The position numbers and the translations under genes were made by a program. This document shows positions 46,366 through 55,771 of a stretch of DNA of 64,000 nucleotides, in pieces (positions within the stretch are counted from its first letter, which is position 1; every line of letters starts with the position of its first letter). Source of the stretch: Blastococcus sp. DSM 46786 (GTDB taxonomy: Bacteria; Actinomycetota; Actinomycetes; Mycobacteriales; Geodermatophilaceae); assembly GCF_900109665.1 (NCBI RefSeq), contig NZ_FOAO01000018.1, positions 1 through 64,000 on the forward strand, in the 5' to 3' direction. The notes beneath the pieces were generated by a model. The model was not told the origin of the DNA. It worked only from the letters and a program-made list of their open reading frames with translations, and made no database searches.

Positions 46366-47544
46366 TCACTCCAGGACGGTGAACTCGCCGTTCTCGACGA
46401 CCTGGACGACGGCCGGGTGGTCGGCGTCGCGGTTCTCGTCGATGGAGAACTCGCCGAGGACGGTGGGCACGTCCTCGATCTGCCCGAGCGCCTCCTGGAT
46501 GCTGTCGCGCTCGGCCGAGCAGTTGGCGCGTACGGCCTGGTCGACCAGCTTCAGCCCGGTGTAGGCCTGGGCGGCGAACTGGTCGGGCTGGGCGCCGTAC
46601 TCGGCCTCGTAGGCCTCGAGGAACGCCTGGTTCTCCGGGTTGTCGGAGGAGGAGTTCCAGGCGGCGCCGACGACGACGCCCTCGGCTGCCTCACCGGCGT
46701 CGGCCATCAGCGTCGGGTTGTTGAACCCGTTGCCGCCGATGATCGGCACGTCGATGCCGAGCTCGCGGGCCTGGGTCACCAGCGGCACCGCCGCCTCGAT
46801 CAGCGCCGAGACCACCAGCGCGTCGGGGTCGCTCTCCTGGGCCTGCGTCAGCAGGGCGCGGAAGTCGGTGTCGGACTTGGAGAAGGTGATCGTCTCGCTG
46901 ATCTCCACGCCCTCCTCCTCCAGCGCGGCGGCGAACGCCTCGTAGCCGGACTCGGTGAAGGCGTCGTCGTTGCTGTACATGACGACCACGTTCTCGAGCC
47001 CGAACTGCTCGGTCGCCTGGGCGATCGTCTGCGGGATCACCGCCTGCTCGGTGAGCGAGTCGCGGAAGATGTAGTCGCCGATCTCGGTGACGCCCGCGGC
47101 GGTGTTGGAGATGCCCAGCACCGGGACGCCGGCATCCTGGGCGATCGGGTCGGCCTGGACGGCGGCGTTGGACAGGGTGGGCCCGATGATCAGGCTCACG
47201 CCGTCGTTGACGAACTCGTCGAAGAGCGTGATCGCCTGGCGGGGATCGGTCTGGTCGTCCTCGATCGTGAGGTCGTAGGTGACGCCGCCCTGCTCGGCCA
47301 GCTCCGCGGCGGCGAGCTCCAGGCCGCGCTGCTGCGACTCGCCGTAGCTGGCCGCGGCGCCGGTGAGGCTGAGCACCGCGCCGAGGGGCACCTCGCCCTC
47401 GATGGTGCAGGACTCCCCGCTGCCCTCGCCGGTGAGCGCCCCCGAGGCGGCGGACTCACCGCCGCCGGACTCACCGGAGCCGCAGGAGGCGAGGAGGAGG
47501 GCCGCGGCGCCGGCCGCGGCGACGGTGTGGAGCTTGGTGCGCAT
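46366..47544 (-). CDS. livK: Branched-chain amino acid-type ABC substrate-binding lipoprotein LivK
   Basis: 392 aa. Lipobox 'LLLASC', then a Gly/Ser/Glu linker and the type-1 binding fold: 'PLGAVLSLTGAAASYGESQQRGLELAAAEL', 'LIIGPTLSNAAVQADPIAQDAGVPVLGISNT', 'VVMYSNDDAFTESGY', 'AAWNSSSDNPENQAF'. Members bind Leu/Ile/Val, amides or aromatic compounds; exact ligand is open. AGGGAG lies before the ATG. Confidence 0.93.
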   Translation of the reverse strand: MRTKLHTVAAAGAAALLLASCGSGESGGGESAASGALTGEGSGESCTIEGEVPLGAVLSLTGAAASYGESQQRGLELAAAELAEQGGVTYDLTIEDDQTDPRQAITLFDEFVNDGVSLIIGPTLSNAAVQADPIAQDAGVPVLGISNTAAGVTEIGDYIFRDSLTEQAVIPQTIAQATEQFGLENVVVMYSNDDAFTESGYEAFAAALEEEGVEISETITFSKSDTDFRALLTQAQESDPDALVVSALIEAAVPLVTQARELGIDVPIIGGNGFNNPTLMADAGEAAEGVVVGAAWNSSSDNPENQAFLEAYEAEYGAQPDQFAAQAYTGLKLVDQAVRANCSAERDSIQEALGQIEDVPTVLGEFSIDENRDADHPAVVQVVENGEFTVLE

Positions 47545-47869
47545 GTCTCTCCCTTGTCGAGCACGACGACCGCGCCGGCCGCGACGAGGCGGCCGCGCGT
47601 CACTGGCGGACGGGCCGGTCCGAGGCGCCCGGGCGTCGTGGGCCGACCGGAGCCGGTCGGCTGGTTACGGGAGTCACAGTAGGCACCCTGCGCCGCGCCT
47701 TCGGCAGGGGCGTGGCAAGCGTGCCCAGAACGTGACCGTCCGGAAATCGGCGGGTGCGCGTCGACGGCACGGGGCGCCGGGCCGACGACGCCGGGTGCAG
47801 GATGGGTCGTCCCGTCGCCCCCTCCCGGAGGTCCGCCGTGCCCGTCCCCCTCCCCCCCGCGAGGACGTA
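47545..47869. other. Divergent promoter region between livK and the PhnD-like gene
   Basis: About 325 bp, no gene supported. It must hold promoters for both units. A TACTGT hexamer on the minus strand near 47670 is a possible -10 for livK but lacks a good -35. Nothing like a riboswitch was recognised. Confidence 0.35.
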
Positions 47870-48829
47870 GTGCGTCCCGCTCGCGCCGCCCGGTCGGGTG
47901 GCTTCGTCCCCGGTTCCGACCCCCTCCCCACCTTCTCCCGCCGCACCCTGCTCACCGGCACGGGCGCCCTCCTCGCCGCCACGCTCGCCGGCTGCGGCAC
48001 CGGCTCCGCCGCCGCACCGGGCGACCCGGGGCCGCTGCGCATCGGCGCGATCCCCGACCAGGACCCCGAGGTCCTGCAGCGGCTCTTCGGCACCGTGGCC
48101 GGCTCCCTCTCCGCGGACCTCGACCTCGACGTCGAGTACCGGCCGGTGACCGACTACGCCGCCGCCGTCTCGCTCTTCCGCACCGGCGACCTGGACCTGG
48201 TCTGGTTCGGCGGGCTCACCGGCGTCCAGGCCCGGCTGCAGGCCCGCGGCGCCGTCCCGATCGCCCAGCGCGACATCGACGAGGAGTTCCACTCGGTCTT
48301 CGTCGTCAACACCGCCACCGGGCTCGCGCCGGCCGACGACCTCGCCTCGCTGGCGGACCTCCGGTTCACCTACGGCAGCGAGACCTCCACCTCCGGCCGG
48401 CTGATGCCCGCCTACTACCTGCGCGAGGCCGGCGTCGACCCCGAGGGCTTCCCCGGCGGCCCAGGCTTCTCCGGCTCGCACGACGCGACGATCGCCCTCG
48501 TCGCCTCCGGCACGTACCAGGCCGGGGTGCTCAACGAGCAGGTGTGGCGGTCCCGGACGGAGAGCGGCGAGGTGGACCCGGCGGTGGTCGCCTACGCCCG
48601 CACCCCGGCATACCACGACTACCACTGGCTGCTCGGCCCCGGCGCCGTCGCGCGCTTCGGCGGCGGCCTGGGCGGCCGGCTCACCGGCTGGTTCACCGGG
48701 CTGTCCGCCGGTGACCCGGACGACGCGGCGGTGCTCGAGCTCTTCGGCGCGGGCTCCTTCCTCCCGACCGAGGCGGCGAACTACCGGCAGATCGAGGAGA
48801 TCGGCCGCGACCTGGGGCTGGTCAGCTGA
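47870..48829 (+). CDS. PhnD-like substrate-binding lipoprotein, putative selenate/phosphonate type
   Basis: 319 aa. Near the start, 'SRRTLLTGTGALLAATLAGC' combines a twin-arginine motif with a lipobox. The binding domain has 'RIGAIPDQDPEVLQRLFGTVAGSLSADL', 'GDLDLVWFGGLTGVQARLQARGA', 'QRDIDEEFHSVFVVN', 'ETSTSGRLMPAYYLREAG', 'FSGSHDATI' and 'LNEQVWRSR'. This resembles, from memory, the PhnD subgroup named putative selenate ABC transporter binding protein (TIGR04553) more than classical phosphonate proteins. GAGGACG precedes the GTG. First gene of a three-gene importer. No selenium genes are nearby, so the ligand is a guess. Confidence 0.78.
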   Translation: MRPARAARSGGFVPGSDPLPTFSRRTLLTGTGALLAATLAGCGTGSAAAPGDPGPLRIGAIPDQDPEVLQRLFGTVAGSLSADLDLDVEYRPVTDYAAAVSLFRTGDLDLVWFGGLTGVQARLQARGAVPIAQRDIDEEFHSVFVVNTATGLAPADDLASLADLRFTYGSETSTSGRLMPAYYLREAGVDPEGFPGGPGFSGSHDATIALVASGTYQAGVLNEQVWRSRTESGEVDPAVVAYARTPAYHDYHWLLGPGAVARFGGGLGGRLTGWFTGLSAGDPDDAAVLELFGAGSFLPTEAANYRQIEEIGRDLGLVS

Positions 48830-48837
48830 GCGAGGTC

Positions 48838-49572
48838 GTGCGGCTCACCGGCATCGAGGTCCGCTTCGGCGGCACGCCCGCCCTCGCCGGGGTGGACCTC
48901 GCGGTGGCCGCGGGCGAGCGCGTCGCCGTCGTCGGTGCCTCCGGTGCGGGCAAGTCGACGCTGCTCGGGGTGCTCAACGGCGCGGTGCCGCCGACGGCCG
49001 GCTCGGTGCGCGTGCTCGGGCAGGACCCGGCGGCCCTGCGCGGGCGGGAGCTGCGCCGGCTGCGGGCACGCACCGGCACGGTGCACCAGCACCTGGAGCT
49101 CGCCGGGCAGCTGCGGGTGGTGCACAACGTGAACGCCGGGCGGCTGGGCGCCTGGTCGGCCGCCCGGGCCGCGTGGTCGCTGGTCCACCCCCAGGGCGCC
49201 GACGACGTGCTGGCCGCGCTGAGCCGCGTGGGGCTCGCCGACCGGGCGTACGAGCGCACCGACCGGCTCTCCGGGGGTCAGCGGCAGCGGGTGGCGCTGG
49301 CCCGGCTGCTGGTGCAGCGGCCCGAGCTCGTGCTCGCCGACGAGCCGGCGTCGGCGCTGGACCCGGCGCTGGCCGACCAGGCGCTCGGGCTGCTCGGCGA
49401 GCTCGCGACCGGGCGCGGCGGCGCGCTGCTCGCCTGCCTGCACGACCCCGCGCTGGCGCTGCGGCACTGCGACCGCGTCGTCGGGCTGGCGGCCGGCCGG
49501 GTCGTGCTCGACGCCCCCGCCCACACCCTGACGGTCGCGGCGCTGGAGGGGTTCTACGGGGTCAGCCGGTGA
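48838..49572 (+). CDS. PhnC-like ABC transporter ATP-binding protein
   Basis: 244 aa. Walker A 'GASGAGKSTLLGVLNG', 'VHQHLELAGQLRVVHNVNAGRLG' as in PhnC, signature 'LSGGQRQRVALARLLVQRP', Walker B 'LVLADEPASALDP', 'LACLHDPALALRHCDRVVGL'. GTG at 48838, eight bases after the binding-protein stop, though an overlapping upstream start is possible. Its end overlaps the permease (GTGA). Confidence 0.9.
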   Translation: MRLTGIEVRFGGTPALAGVDLAVAAGERVAVVGASGAGKSTLLGVLNGAVPPTAGSVRVLGQDPAALRGRELRRLRARTGTVHQHLELAGQLRVVHNVNAGRLGAWSAARAAWSLVHPQGADDVLAALSRVGLADRAYERTDRLSGGQRQRVALARLLVQRPELVLADEPASALDPALADQALGLLGELATGRGGALLACLHDPALALRHCDRVVGLAAGRVVLDAPAHTLTVAALEGFYGVSR

Positions 49573-51179
49573 CCGCCGTCCTGCAGCGGGCCGCGCCGCC
49601 GGCCCCGCGGCTGCGCCGGGACCGGCGGCGGTGGGTTTGGGGGCTCGGCGGCCTCGCCCTGCTCGGCTGGGCGCTGGCCGGCAGCGGGCTGCTCTCCGGG
49701 CCGGTGCTCAACCCGGCCGGCACCGGACAGGTGGGCCGGTTCCTCGCCGCCGCCGTCCGGCCGGAGCTGGGCGCGGAGTTCCTCCGCGTGGTGGCGGGCT
49801 CCACGCTGGTGACCGTCGCGTACGCGGTGCTGGGCGCCGGGCTGGCCGTGCTGATCGGGGCGCTGGGTGCGATCCCGGCGTCGCGCACGACCTGGGGACG
49901 GCGGCGCAGCGGCTGGCTGCTCACCCGCGGCGGGCTGGCGCTGCCCCGCGGCCTGCACGAGGCGGTGTGGGGCCTGCTGCTGGTGAACGTGCTCGGCCTG
50001 GACCCGTGGGTGGGGGTGCTGGCGATCGCCGTGCCCTACGGCGCGATCACCGCCAAGGTCTTCGCCGACCTGCTCGACGAGGTGCCGCGCGGCGGGTACC
50101 GGGCGTTGCTCGCCGCGGGGGCCGGACGCGGGGCGGCGACCCTGTACGGCCTGCTCCCCCCGGCCGCCGGCGGGCTGCTCTCCTACTCGTTCTACCGGCT
50201 GGAGTGCGCGGTGCGGTCGGCCGTCGTCCTCGGCCTGATCGGCGCCGGCGGGTTGGGCTACCAGCTGGCCCTCTCGTTCACCTCGCTGCGCTGGGAGCAG
50301 GTCTGGACGACGGTCTACGCCTTGGCGCTGCTGTGCCTGCTGGCCGACGTCGCCGGCCGGGCCGTGCGCCGCCGCGTCGCCGCGCCGCGGCCCGGGTCGC
50401 GGCGCGACCCCCTCCTCACCGGCGCCGTGCTCGCGGTCCTGGCGCTGGCCGGCTGGGCGGTCGGGTACCTGGCGCTCTCCCCCGCGGCGCTGGTCTCCGC
50501 CCGCACCCGCGAGCAGGTCGCCTACGTCGCCTCGGCCGCCTGGCCCCCGGCGACCGACGGCGACCTGCTGGCGGCGGTGTGGTCGGCGTCGGTGGAGACG
50601 GTGCGGATGTCGGTGCTGGCGGTGGCGTTCGCGACCGCGGGGGCGGTGGCGCTGGCGGGGCTGGTGGCCCGTCCCGGCGGCCCGACCGGTCCGGGGCGCC
50701 GTGCGCTCGGGGTGCTCACCCGCCTCGCCCTGCTGCTGCTGCGCGCGGTCCCGCCGCCGGTGTGGGCGCTGGTGCTGCTGTTCGTGCTCCTGCCGGGCGT
50801 GCTGCCCGGGGCGCTCGCGCTCGGCGTCTACACGCTGGGTGTGCTGGGGCGGCTGGTCGGCGAGGCGGTCGAGGAGGCCGACCGGCGCCCCGGGGATGCG
50901 CTGCGGGCGTCGGGGGCGTCACCGGTGGGCGCGTGGCTGTACGGCAGCGTGCCGGCGCTGGCCGGGCCGGTGCTCGCGCTGGCGCTCTACCGCTGGGAGG
51001 TGGTCGTGCGGGACACCGTCTTCGTCGGCCTGCTCGGCGCCGGCGGGATCGGCGTGCTGCTGTCGGCGGCGACGTCCTCGTTCGACTGGCCGGCGGTCAC
51101 CACGGTGCTGATCGCCATCGTGCTGCTGACCGTGGTCGTCGACCTGGTGGGTGCCCGCGCCCGCACCGCCCTGCGCTGA
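49569..51179 (+). CDS. Double-length PhnE-like ABC permease (tandem fusion)
   Basis: 536 aa, about twice the usual 260-280 aa. The two halves are homologous: each has a late hydrophobic region with a PhnE-type loop, 'GYRALLAAGAGRGAATLYGLLP' and 'GDALRASGASPVGAWLYGSVP', each followed by 'YSFYRLECAVRSAVVLGLIGAGGLGYQL' or 'LYRWEVVVRDTVFVGLLGAGGIGVLL'. A single protein therefore supplies both membrane halves. Coupled to the ATPase by GTGA. Confidence 0.9.
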   Translation: MTAVLQRAAPPAPRLRRDRRRWVWGLGGLALLGWALAGSGLLSGPVLNPAGTGQVGRFLAAAVRPELGAEFLRVVAGSTLVTVAYAVLGAGLAVLIGALGAIPASRTTWGRRRSGWLLTRGGLALPRGLHEAVWGLLLVNVLGLDPWVGVLAIAVPYGAITAKVFADLLDEVPRGGYRALLAAGAGRGAATLYGLLPPAAGGLLSYSFYRLECAVRSAVVLGLIGAGGLGYQLALSFTSLRWEQVWTTVYALALLCLLADVAGRAVRRRVAAPRPGSRRDPLLTGAVLAVLALAGWAVGYLALSPAALVSARTREQVAYVASAAWPPATDGDLLAAVWSASVETVRMSVLAVAFATAGAVALAGLVARPGGPTGPGRRALGVLTRLALLLLRAVPPPVWALVLLFVLLPGVLPGALALGVYTLGVLGRLVGEAVEEADRRPGDALRASGASPVGAWLYGSVPALAGPVLALALYRWEVVVRDTVFVGLLGAGGIGVLLSAATSSFDWPAVTTVLIAIVLLTVVVDLVGARARTALR

Positions 51180-51294
51180 CGCGATGACACTGCGGTCCTC
51201 CGGACCGCACCACGGCCAGGTGCCGTCCCCGCCTGCGACGAGTGCGTCCGCGTTCCCTGCCGGGAGCCCTCCGGGCCCCGCAGCAGGGAACGCC

Positions 51295-52044
51295 CTACCG
51301 CCAGCGGGTGCCCGCCGACAGGGCGGCGAGCGCGGCGGCACCCGCCGTGGAGGTCCGCAGCACCTCGGGGCCCAGCCGCACCGGCTCCGCCCCGGCCGCG
51401 CGGAAGGCGACGACCTCGCCGTCGGAGAGCCCGCCCTCGGGGCCGACGACGAGCACCACCGTCCCGGACGCCGGCACCGCCAGCCCGGCCAGCGGACGCC
51501 GGGCCTGCTCGTGCAGGACGACGGCGAGGTCGGCCTCGGCGAGCATGCCGGCGACCTCGCGCGTGCTCATCGGCGCGGTGACCTCGGGCAGCCGCGGGCG
51601 TCGGGACTGCTTGCTCGCCGACCGGGCCGCGGCCCGCCACTTGGCGACGCCCTTCTCGACCCGGTCGTCGCGCCAGCGGGTCACGCAGCGGGCGGCCTGC
51701 CACGGCACGATCCGGTCGACGCCGAGCTCGGTGGCCAGGTCGACCGCCAGCGGGCCCCGGTCGCCCTTGGGCAGCGCCTGCACGAGCACGAACTCCGGGT
51801 CGGGCGCGGGCACCTCGAAGCGGTCGCGCACGGCGACCCGCAGGCCCTCCGGCCCGGCGGCGACGACCTCGCCCTCCGCGACGGTCCCCGCGCCGTCCCC
51901 GACGTGCACCCGCTCGCCGGCCTGCAGCCGCAGCACGTCGACGGCGTGCCGCCCCTCCTGGCCCGCGACGAGCAGCTCCGGGACGTCGGGCAGCTCGTCG
52001 AGCAGGAACAGCGGGGCGCCGTCGAGCTCGGGGGCCTCGCTCAC
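51295..52044 (-). CDS. rsmE: 16S rRNA (uracil-1498-N3)-methyltransferase
   Basis: 249 aa. SPOUT-class: 'KGDRGPLAVDLATELGVDRIVPW', 'RWRAAARSASKQSRRPRLPEV', 'VLVVGPEGGLSDGEV', 'VRLGPEVLRTSTAGAAALAAL' with the knot residues. It methylates U1498 in the decoding site. GTG at 52044 is four bases from the dnaJ stop, in line with the hrcA-dnaJ-rsmE operon order of actinobacteria. Confidence 0.95.
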   Translation of the reverse strand: MSEAPELDGAPLFLLDELPDVPELLVAGQEGRHAVDVLRLQAGERVHVGDGAGTVAEGEVVAAGPEGLRVAVRDRFEVPAPDPEFVLVQALPKGDRGPLAVDLATELGVDRIVPWQAARCVTRWRDDRVEKGVAKWRAAARSASKQSRRPRLPEVTAPMSTREVAGMLAEADLAVVLHEQARRPLAGLAVPASGTVVLVVGPEGGLSDGEVVAFRAAGAEPVRLGPEVLRTSTAGAAALAALSAGTRWR

Positions 52045-52048
52045 CGGG

Positions 52049-53179
52049 TCAGCGCCCGTGGAACGCGTCGCGGACCCGGGAGAACAGGCCGCCCTGCGCC
52101 TCGCGGTCGGCGCCGGGCTGGTCCTCGCCCCGCAGCGCGGCGAGCTCGCGCAGCAGCTTCTCCTGCTCGACGTCGAGCCGCGTCGGCGTCTGCACCTCGA
52201 CGTGCACGAGCATGTCCCCGCGCCCGGTGGCCCGCAGCCGCGGCGCACCGTGCGCGCGCAGGGTGAGCACGCTGCCCGACTGGGTGCCCGGGCGGATGTC
52301 GAGCTCCTCCTCGCCGTCGAGCGTCTTGAGGTTCAGCGTGGTGCCCAGGGCCGCGGTCGTCATCGGGAGGGTCACCCGGCAGTGCAGGTCCTCGCCGTCG
52401 CGGGTGAACACCTCGTGCGGGCGCTCGTGCACCTCCACGTAGAGGTCGCCGGCCGGCCCGCCGCCGGGGCCGACCTCGCCCTGGCCGGTGAGCCGGATGC
52501 GCATCCCGTCCTCCACACCGGCCGGCACCTTCACCGACAGGGTGCGGCGGGCCCGCACCCGGCCGTCGCCGCCGCACTTCGGGCACGGCTGCGGGATGAC
52601 CTGGCCGGTGCCCGCGCAGGTCGGGCAGGTGCGGCTGGAGACCACCTGGCCGAGGAAGCCGCGCTGCACGCTCTGCACCTCGCCGCGACCGGAGCAGGTC
52701 CCGCAGGTGGCCGGGTGGGTGCCCGGTGCGGTCCCGGCGCCGGTGCAGGCGTCGCAGAGGACGGCGGTGTCGACGGTGATGTCCTTGGTGGTGCCGAAGA
52801 CGCTCTCGTCGAGCTCCAGCTCGACCGGGATCAGGGCGTCGCGACCGGCCCGGGTGCGGCTGCGCGGCCCGCGGGTCGTCGCGCCGCCGAAGAAGGCGTC
52901 CATGATGTCGCCCAGCCCGCCGAACCCGGGGCCGCCGAACCCGCCGGCGCCCCCGGACCCCGCGTCGAACGGGTCACCGCCCAGGTCCACGATCCGGCGC
53001 TTCTCCGGGTCGGTCAGCGCCTCGTAGGCGCGGGTGACCTCCTGGAAGCGCTCCTTGGCCTCCGGATCCGGGTTGACATCGGGGTGCAGGTCCCGGGCCA
53101 GCCGCCGGTAGGCGCGCTTGATGTCCTGGTCGGTCGCGCCCTGGGCCAGGCCCAGCACGCCGTAGTAGTCGGTCGCCAT
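52049..53179 (-). CDS. dnaJ: Molecular chaperone DnaJ
   Basis: 376 aa. J domain with '[10 protein letters not shown]' (HPD) in the first 70 residues, a short Gly/Phe-rich linker, four CxxCxGxG zinc repeats ('CDACTGAG', 'CGTCSGRG', 'CPTCAGTG', 'CPKCGGDG') between about 140 and 210, and the C-terminal substrate-binding domain. Co-chaperone of DnaK. ATG start; second copy next to hrcA as in actinobacterial dnaJ2. Confidence 0.97.
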   Translation of the reverse strand: MATDYYGVLGLAQGATDQDIKRAYRRLARDLHPDVNPDPEAKERFQEVTRAYEALTDPEKRRIVDLGGDPFDAGSGGAGGFGGPGFGGLGDIMDAFFGGATTRGPRSRTRAGRDALIPVELELDESVFGTTKDITVDTAVLCDACTGAGTAPGTHPATCGTCSGRGEVQSVQRGFLGQVVSSRTCPTCAGTGQVIPQPCPKCGGDGRVRARRTLSVKVPAGVEDGMRIRLTGQGEVGPGGGPAGDLYVEVHERPHEVFTRDGEDLHCRVTLPMTTAALGTTLNLKTLDGEEELDIRPGTQSGSVLTLRAHGAPRLRATGRGDMLVHVEVQTPTRLDVEQEKLLRELAALRGEDQPGADREAQGGLFSRVRDAFHGR

Positions 53180-53194
53180 CGAAGAGTCTCGTCC

Positions 53195-54217
53195 TCAGCT
53201 CTCGGCCAGCAGGTGGCCGACGTAGCGGGCCACGGCTCGCACCGCGGCCATGTTTCCTGGGTAGTCCATGCGCGTCGGCCCGACGACGCCGAGGCCGCCG
53301 AGCGCGCGGTCGCCCGAGCCGTACCCGACGGTGACCAGCGAGGCCCCCGTCAGCGCCTCGTGGGCGTTCTCCTCGCCGATGCGCACCAGCACGGTGCCGG
53401 CGTCGACCTCGCTCATCAGGCGCAGGACGACGACCTGCTCCTCGAGGGCCTCCAACAGCGGCCGGAGCGTGCCGGAGAAGTCGGTGCCGCTGCCACGGGC
53501 GAGGTTCGCCGTCCCGCCGATGACCAGCCGGTCCTCGCTGGGCTCGACGAGGGTCTCGACCAGGGTGGCGCTGACGGCGGCGACCAGCCCCCGCAGGTGC
53601 GACGGCGCGGTCTCCAGCAGGCCGGGCACCTTGTCGCCGGCCTCGCCGAGCTTCACCCCGGCGAAGGCGGAGTTCAGCAGGGCGCGCAGCTCGGGGACGG
53701 CGGCGGCGTCGACGTCGGGCGGGCAGTCGACGACCCGCTGCTCCACCCGCCCGGTGTCGGTGATCAGGACCAGCAGCAGCCGGCCGACCGCCACCTGCAC
53801 CACCTCGAGGTGGCGGACGGCGCTGCGGGACAGCGTCGGGTACTGGACGACCGCCACCTGGCGGGTGAGCTGCGCCAGCAGCCGCACGGTGCGGCCCAGC
53901 ACGTCGTGCAGGTCGACGGCGCCGTCGAGGAAGCGCTCGATCGCCCGGCGCTCCGCGGACGACAGCGGCTTGACCGCCGAGAGCCGGTCGACGAAGAGCC
54001 GGTAGCCCTTGTCGGTGGGCACCCGGCCGGCGCTGGTGTGCGGCTGGGCGATGTAGCCCTGCTCCTCCAGCACCGCCATGTCGTTGCGGATGGTCGCCGG
54101 GGAGACCCCGAGGTCGTGCCGCTCGGCGAGAGCCTTGCTGCCCACCGGGTCGTTGGTGGAGACGAAGTCCTGGACGATGGCCCGGAGGACCTCCAGGCGG
54201 CGTTCGTCGTGCGCCAC
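53195..54217 (-). CDS. hrcA: Heat-inducible transcription repressor HrcA
   Basis: 340 aa. N-terminal winged helix '[68 protein letters not shown]'-type sequence, then a GAF-like dimer domain. The GTG at 54217 sits behind GGGAGG. It represses its own operon through the CIRCE site about 90 bases upstream. Confidence 0.97.
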   Translation of the reverse strand: MAHDERRLEVLRAIVQDFVSTNDPVGSKALAERHDLGVSPATIRNDMAVLEEQGYIAQPHTSAGRVPTDKGYRLFVDRLSAVKPLSSAERRAIERFLDGAVDLHDVLGRTVRLLAQLTRQVAVVQYPTLSRSAVRHLEVVQVAVGRLLLVLITDTGRVEQRVVDCPPDVDAAAVPELRALLNSAFAGVKLGEAGDKVPGLLETAPSHLRGLVAAVSATLVETLVEPSEDRLVIGGTANLARGSGTDFSGTLRPLLEALEEQVVVLRLMSEVDAGTVLVRIGEENAHEALTGASLVTVGYGSGDRALGGLGVVGPTRMDYPGNMAAVRAVARYVGHLLAES

Positions 54218-54299
54218 GGTGACACCTCCCCGTACCGGTCGACGTGCCGTGCCGCACCCCCGGGTGCGGGGCCGCCGCCGGCCCCGGGACACGCCCGGT

Positions 54300-54326
54300 C
54301 TGGCACTCGCACGGACAGAGTGCCAG
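54300..54326. promoter_or_regulatory. CIRCE operator
   Basis: CTGGCACTC-N9-GAGTGCCAG, a perfect inverted repeat matching the CIRCE core (GCACTC-N9-GAGTGC). It sits upstream of hrcA-dnaJ and is the HrcA binding site. Confidence 0.95.
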
Positions 54327-54462
54327 GCCAGCATACGTCCGCCCGCGCCCGCCGTCGCGTGGCTCGCTGCCCGCCCGCGCGCGAGGACGGCGGCTGCCCG
54401 CGGCGGCTAGGGTGGTGGCGGTCGGTGCCCCTGGCCGGGGGCGGAGAGCGGAGGTCGGTCCC

Positions 54463-54840
54463 CTGATCTTCAAAGGCGTGCGGAACGGGCGCCCCTATCC
54501 CGACCACGGGCTGTCCACCCGCGACTGGGCGATGATCCCGCCCCGGCAGGTCCGGCTGGACACGCTGACCACCACCAAGCGGGAGCTGGCCCTCGACGCG
54601 CTGCTCGCCGACGACTCCACCTTCTACGGCGACCTCTTCCCGCACGCGGTGCAGTGGCAGGGGGAGCTGTACCTGGAGGACGGGCTGCACCGGGCGCTGC
54701 GCGCGGCGCTGCAGCAGCGCAACGTCATCCACGTGCGGGTCCTCGACCTCGACGCGCTCACCCCGGTGCAGGCGCCCGAGGGCCCGAGCACCGCCTCCCT
54801 GCCCGCGCAGCCCCCGGTCCCCGGCCCGCGCGGCCGCTGA
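54463..54840 (+). CDS. Conserved actinobacterial protein upstream of hrcA (Rv2375-like)
   Basis: 125 aa. 'RPYPDHGLSTRDWAMIPPRQVRLDTLTTTKRELALDALLADDSTFYGDLFPHAVQWQGELYLEDGLHRALRAALQQR'-type sequence matches the small protein next to hrcA in mycobacteria and relatives. Homologs begin M-I-F-K, and here 'LIFK' is preceded by GGAGG eight bases before a CTG, so translation probably starts at a CTG (54463). A GTG at 54478 is the standard alternative. The fold resembles ParB-like 'address' domains; role unknown. Confidence 0.75.
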   Translation: MIFKGVRNGRPYPDHGLSTRDWAMIPPRQVRLDTLTTTKRELALDALLADDSTFYGDLFPHAVQWQGELYLEDGLHRALRAALQQRNVIHVRVLDLDALTPVQAPEGPSTASLPAQPPVPGPRGR

Positions 54841-55120
54841 TCCGGGTCGGTCCCCTCCCAGGGTCCGTCGAAAGCCCGCGAGCCGTGGCCGGTACGGCGA
54901 CACGTGGGCGGGAATCCACATTCGGCGCTGTCGACGGGGTCTCGGTGACCGGTGCGTCCACCCAGCGCAGACGGTCTGGGGCTTCCCGTGTGCGACGGCC
55001 GGCGGTGGTAGCGACACGCAGCTCTGCGCATGGCACTCGCCCCCGGAGGCGTGCCGCCACCGCCTCCCCTGCGCCACGCCTGGGTGGCCCTGCTGGACGG
55101 CGGGGTCACTGGGCCGCACG

Positions 55121-55741
55121 ATGCGAGCTGTGGACGTACCCCGGCCGGCATGGCCCCTGCTGCCGGTGGCGGCGCTGCTGGCCGCAATGCCTGCGCTCGC
55201 CGCCTGCGGGGCCGGCGGCGGTGGGGCCGACCCCCTGCCCTACGTCGCGGAGTTCCGCCTCGGTGAGAACACGCCCGCGGCGCGGGAGTTCGTGCTCGCG
55301 CCGGTCCCCGGCCCACGGGTGCAGGTGCTCCCCGCGCCGTCCCCTGCGCCGCGCATCACGCCGGCACCCGAGGTCGATGGGGAGGTTCCTCTCGAGCTGT
55401 CGTACACGCCTTCCCCCGCGCCGGCACCTGACTCCGGTGGGAAGTCACCTCTCGAGTCGGCCTTCCAGCCCTCGGTCGCGTGGGTGAACGACGGTCAGTA
55501 CCTCGGGGTGGTCACCTACGGCAGTTCGAGCTGCCCCACCGGTCCGCTCGGGATCGAGGTGGTCGGCGGCCAGGAGATCGAGATCCGCCTCGGCTCGCTG
55601 TTCCCCGACCGGGGCGTCTGCTCCGCGGACATGAGCGGGCACGTCACCGTGGTGGAGCTGCCGCCGGGGATCACGCCGACGAAGCCGCTGGTGGCCCGCC
55701 TGGGAAACCACGAGGTCACCATCGAGGCCGTGGGTCGCTGA
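55121..55741 (+). CDS. Exported lipoprotein, unknown function
   Basis: 206 aa. Signal peptide with lipobox 'PALAAC', a Pro-rich linker (about 60-110), then a beta-rich domain with 'GVVTYGSSSCPTGPLGIEVVGGQEIEIRL' and 'VCSADMSGHVTVVELPPGI' where two Cys probably pair. No named family recognised. Convergent with the next gene. Confidence 0.75.
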   Translation: MRAVDVPRPAWPLLPVAALLAAMPALAACGAGGGGADPLPYVAEFRLGENTPAAREFVLAPVPGPRVQVLPAPSPAPRITPAPEVDGEVPLELSYTPSPAPAPDSGGKSPLESAFQPSVAWVNDGQYLGVVTYGSSSCPTGPLGIEVVGGQEIEIRLGSLFPDRGVCSADMSGHVTVVELPPGITPTKPLVARLGNHEVTIEAVGR

Positions 55742-55771
55742 CCCGAGCCGCCGGGCTGCAGAGGCGGCGGG

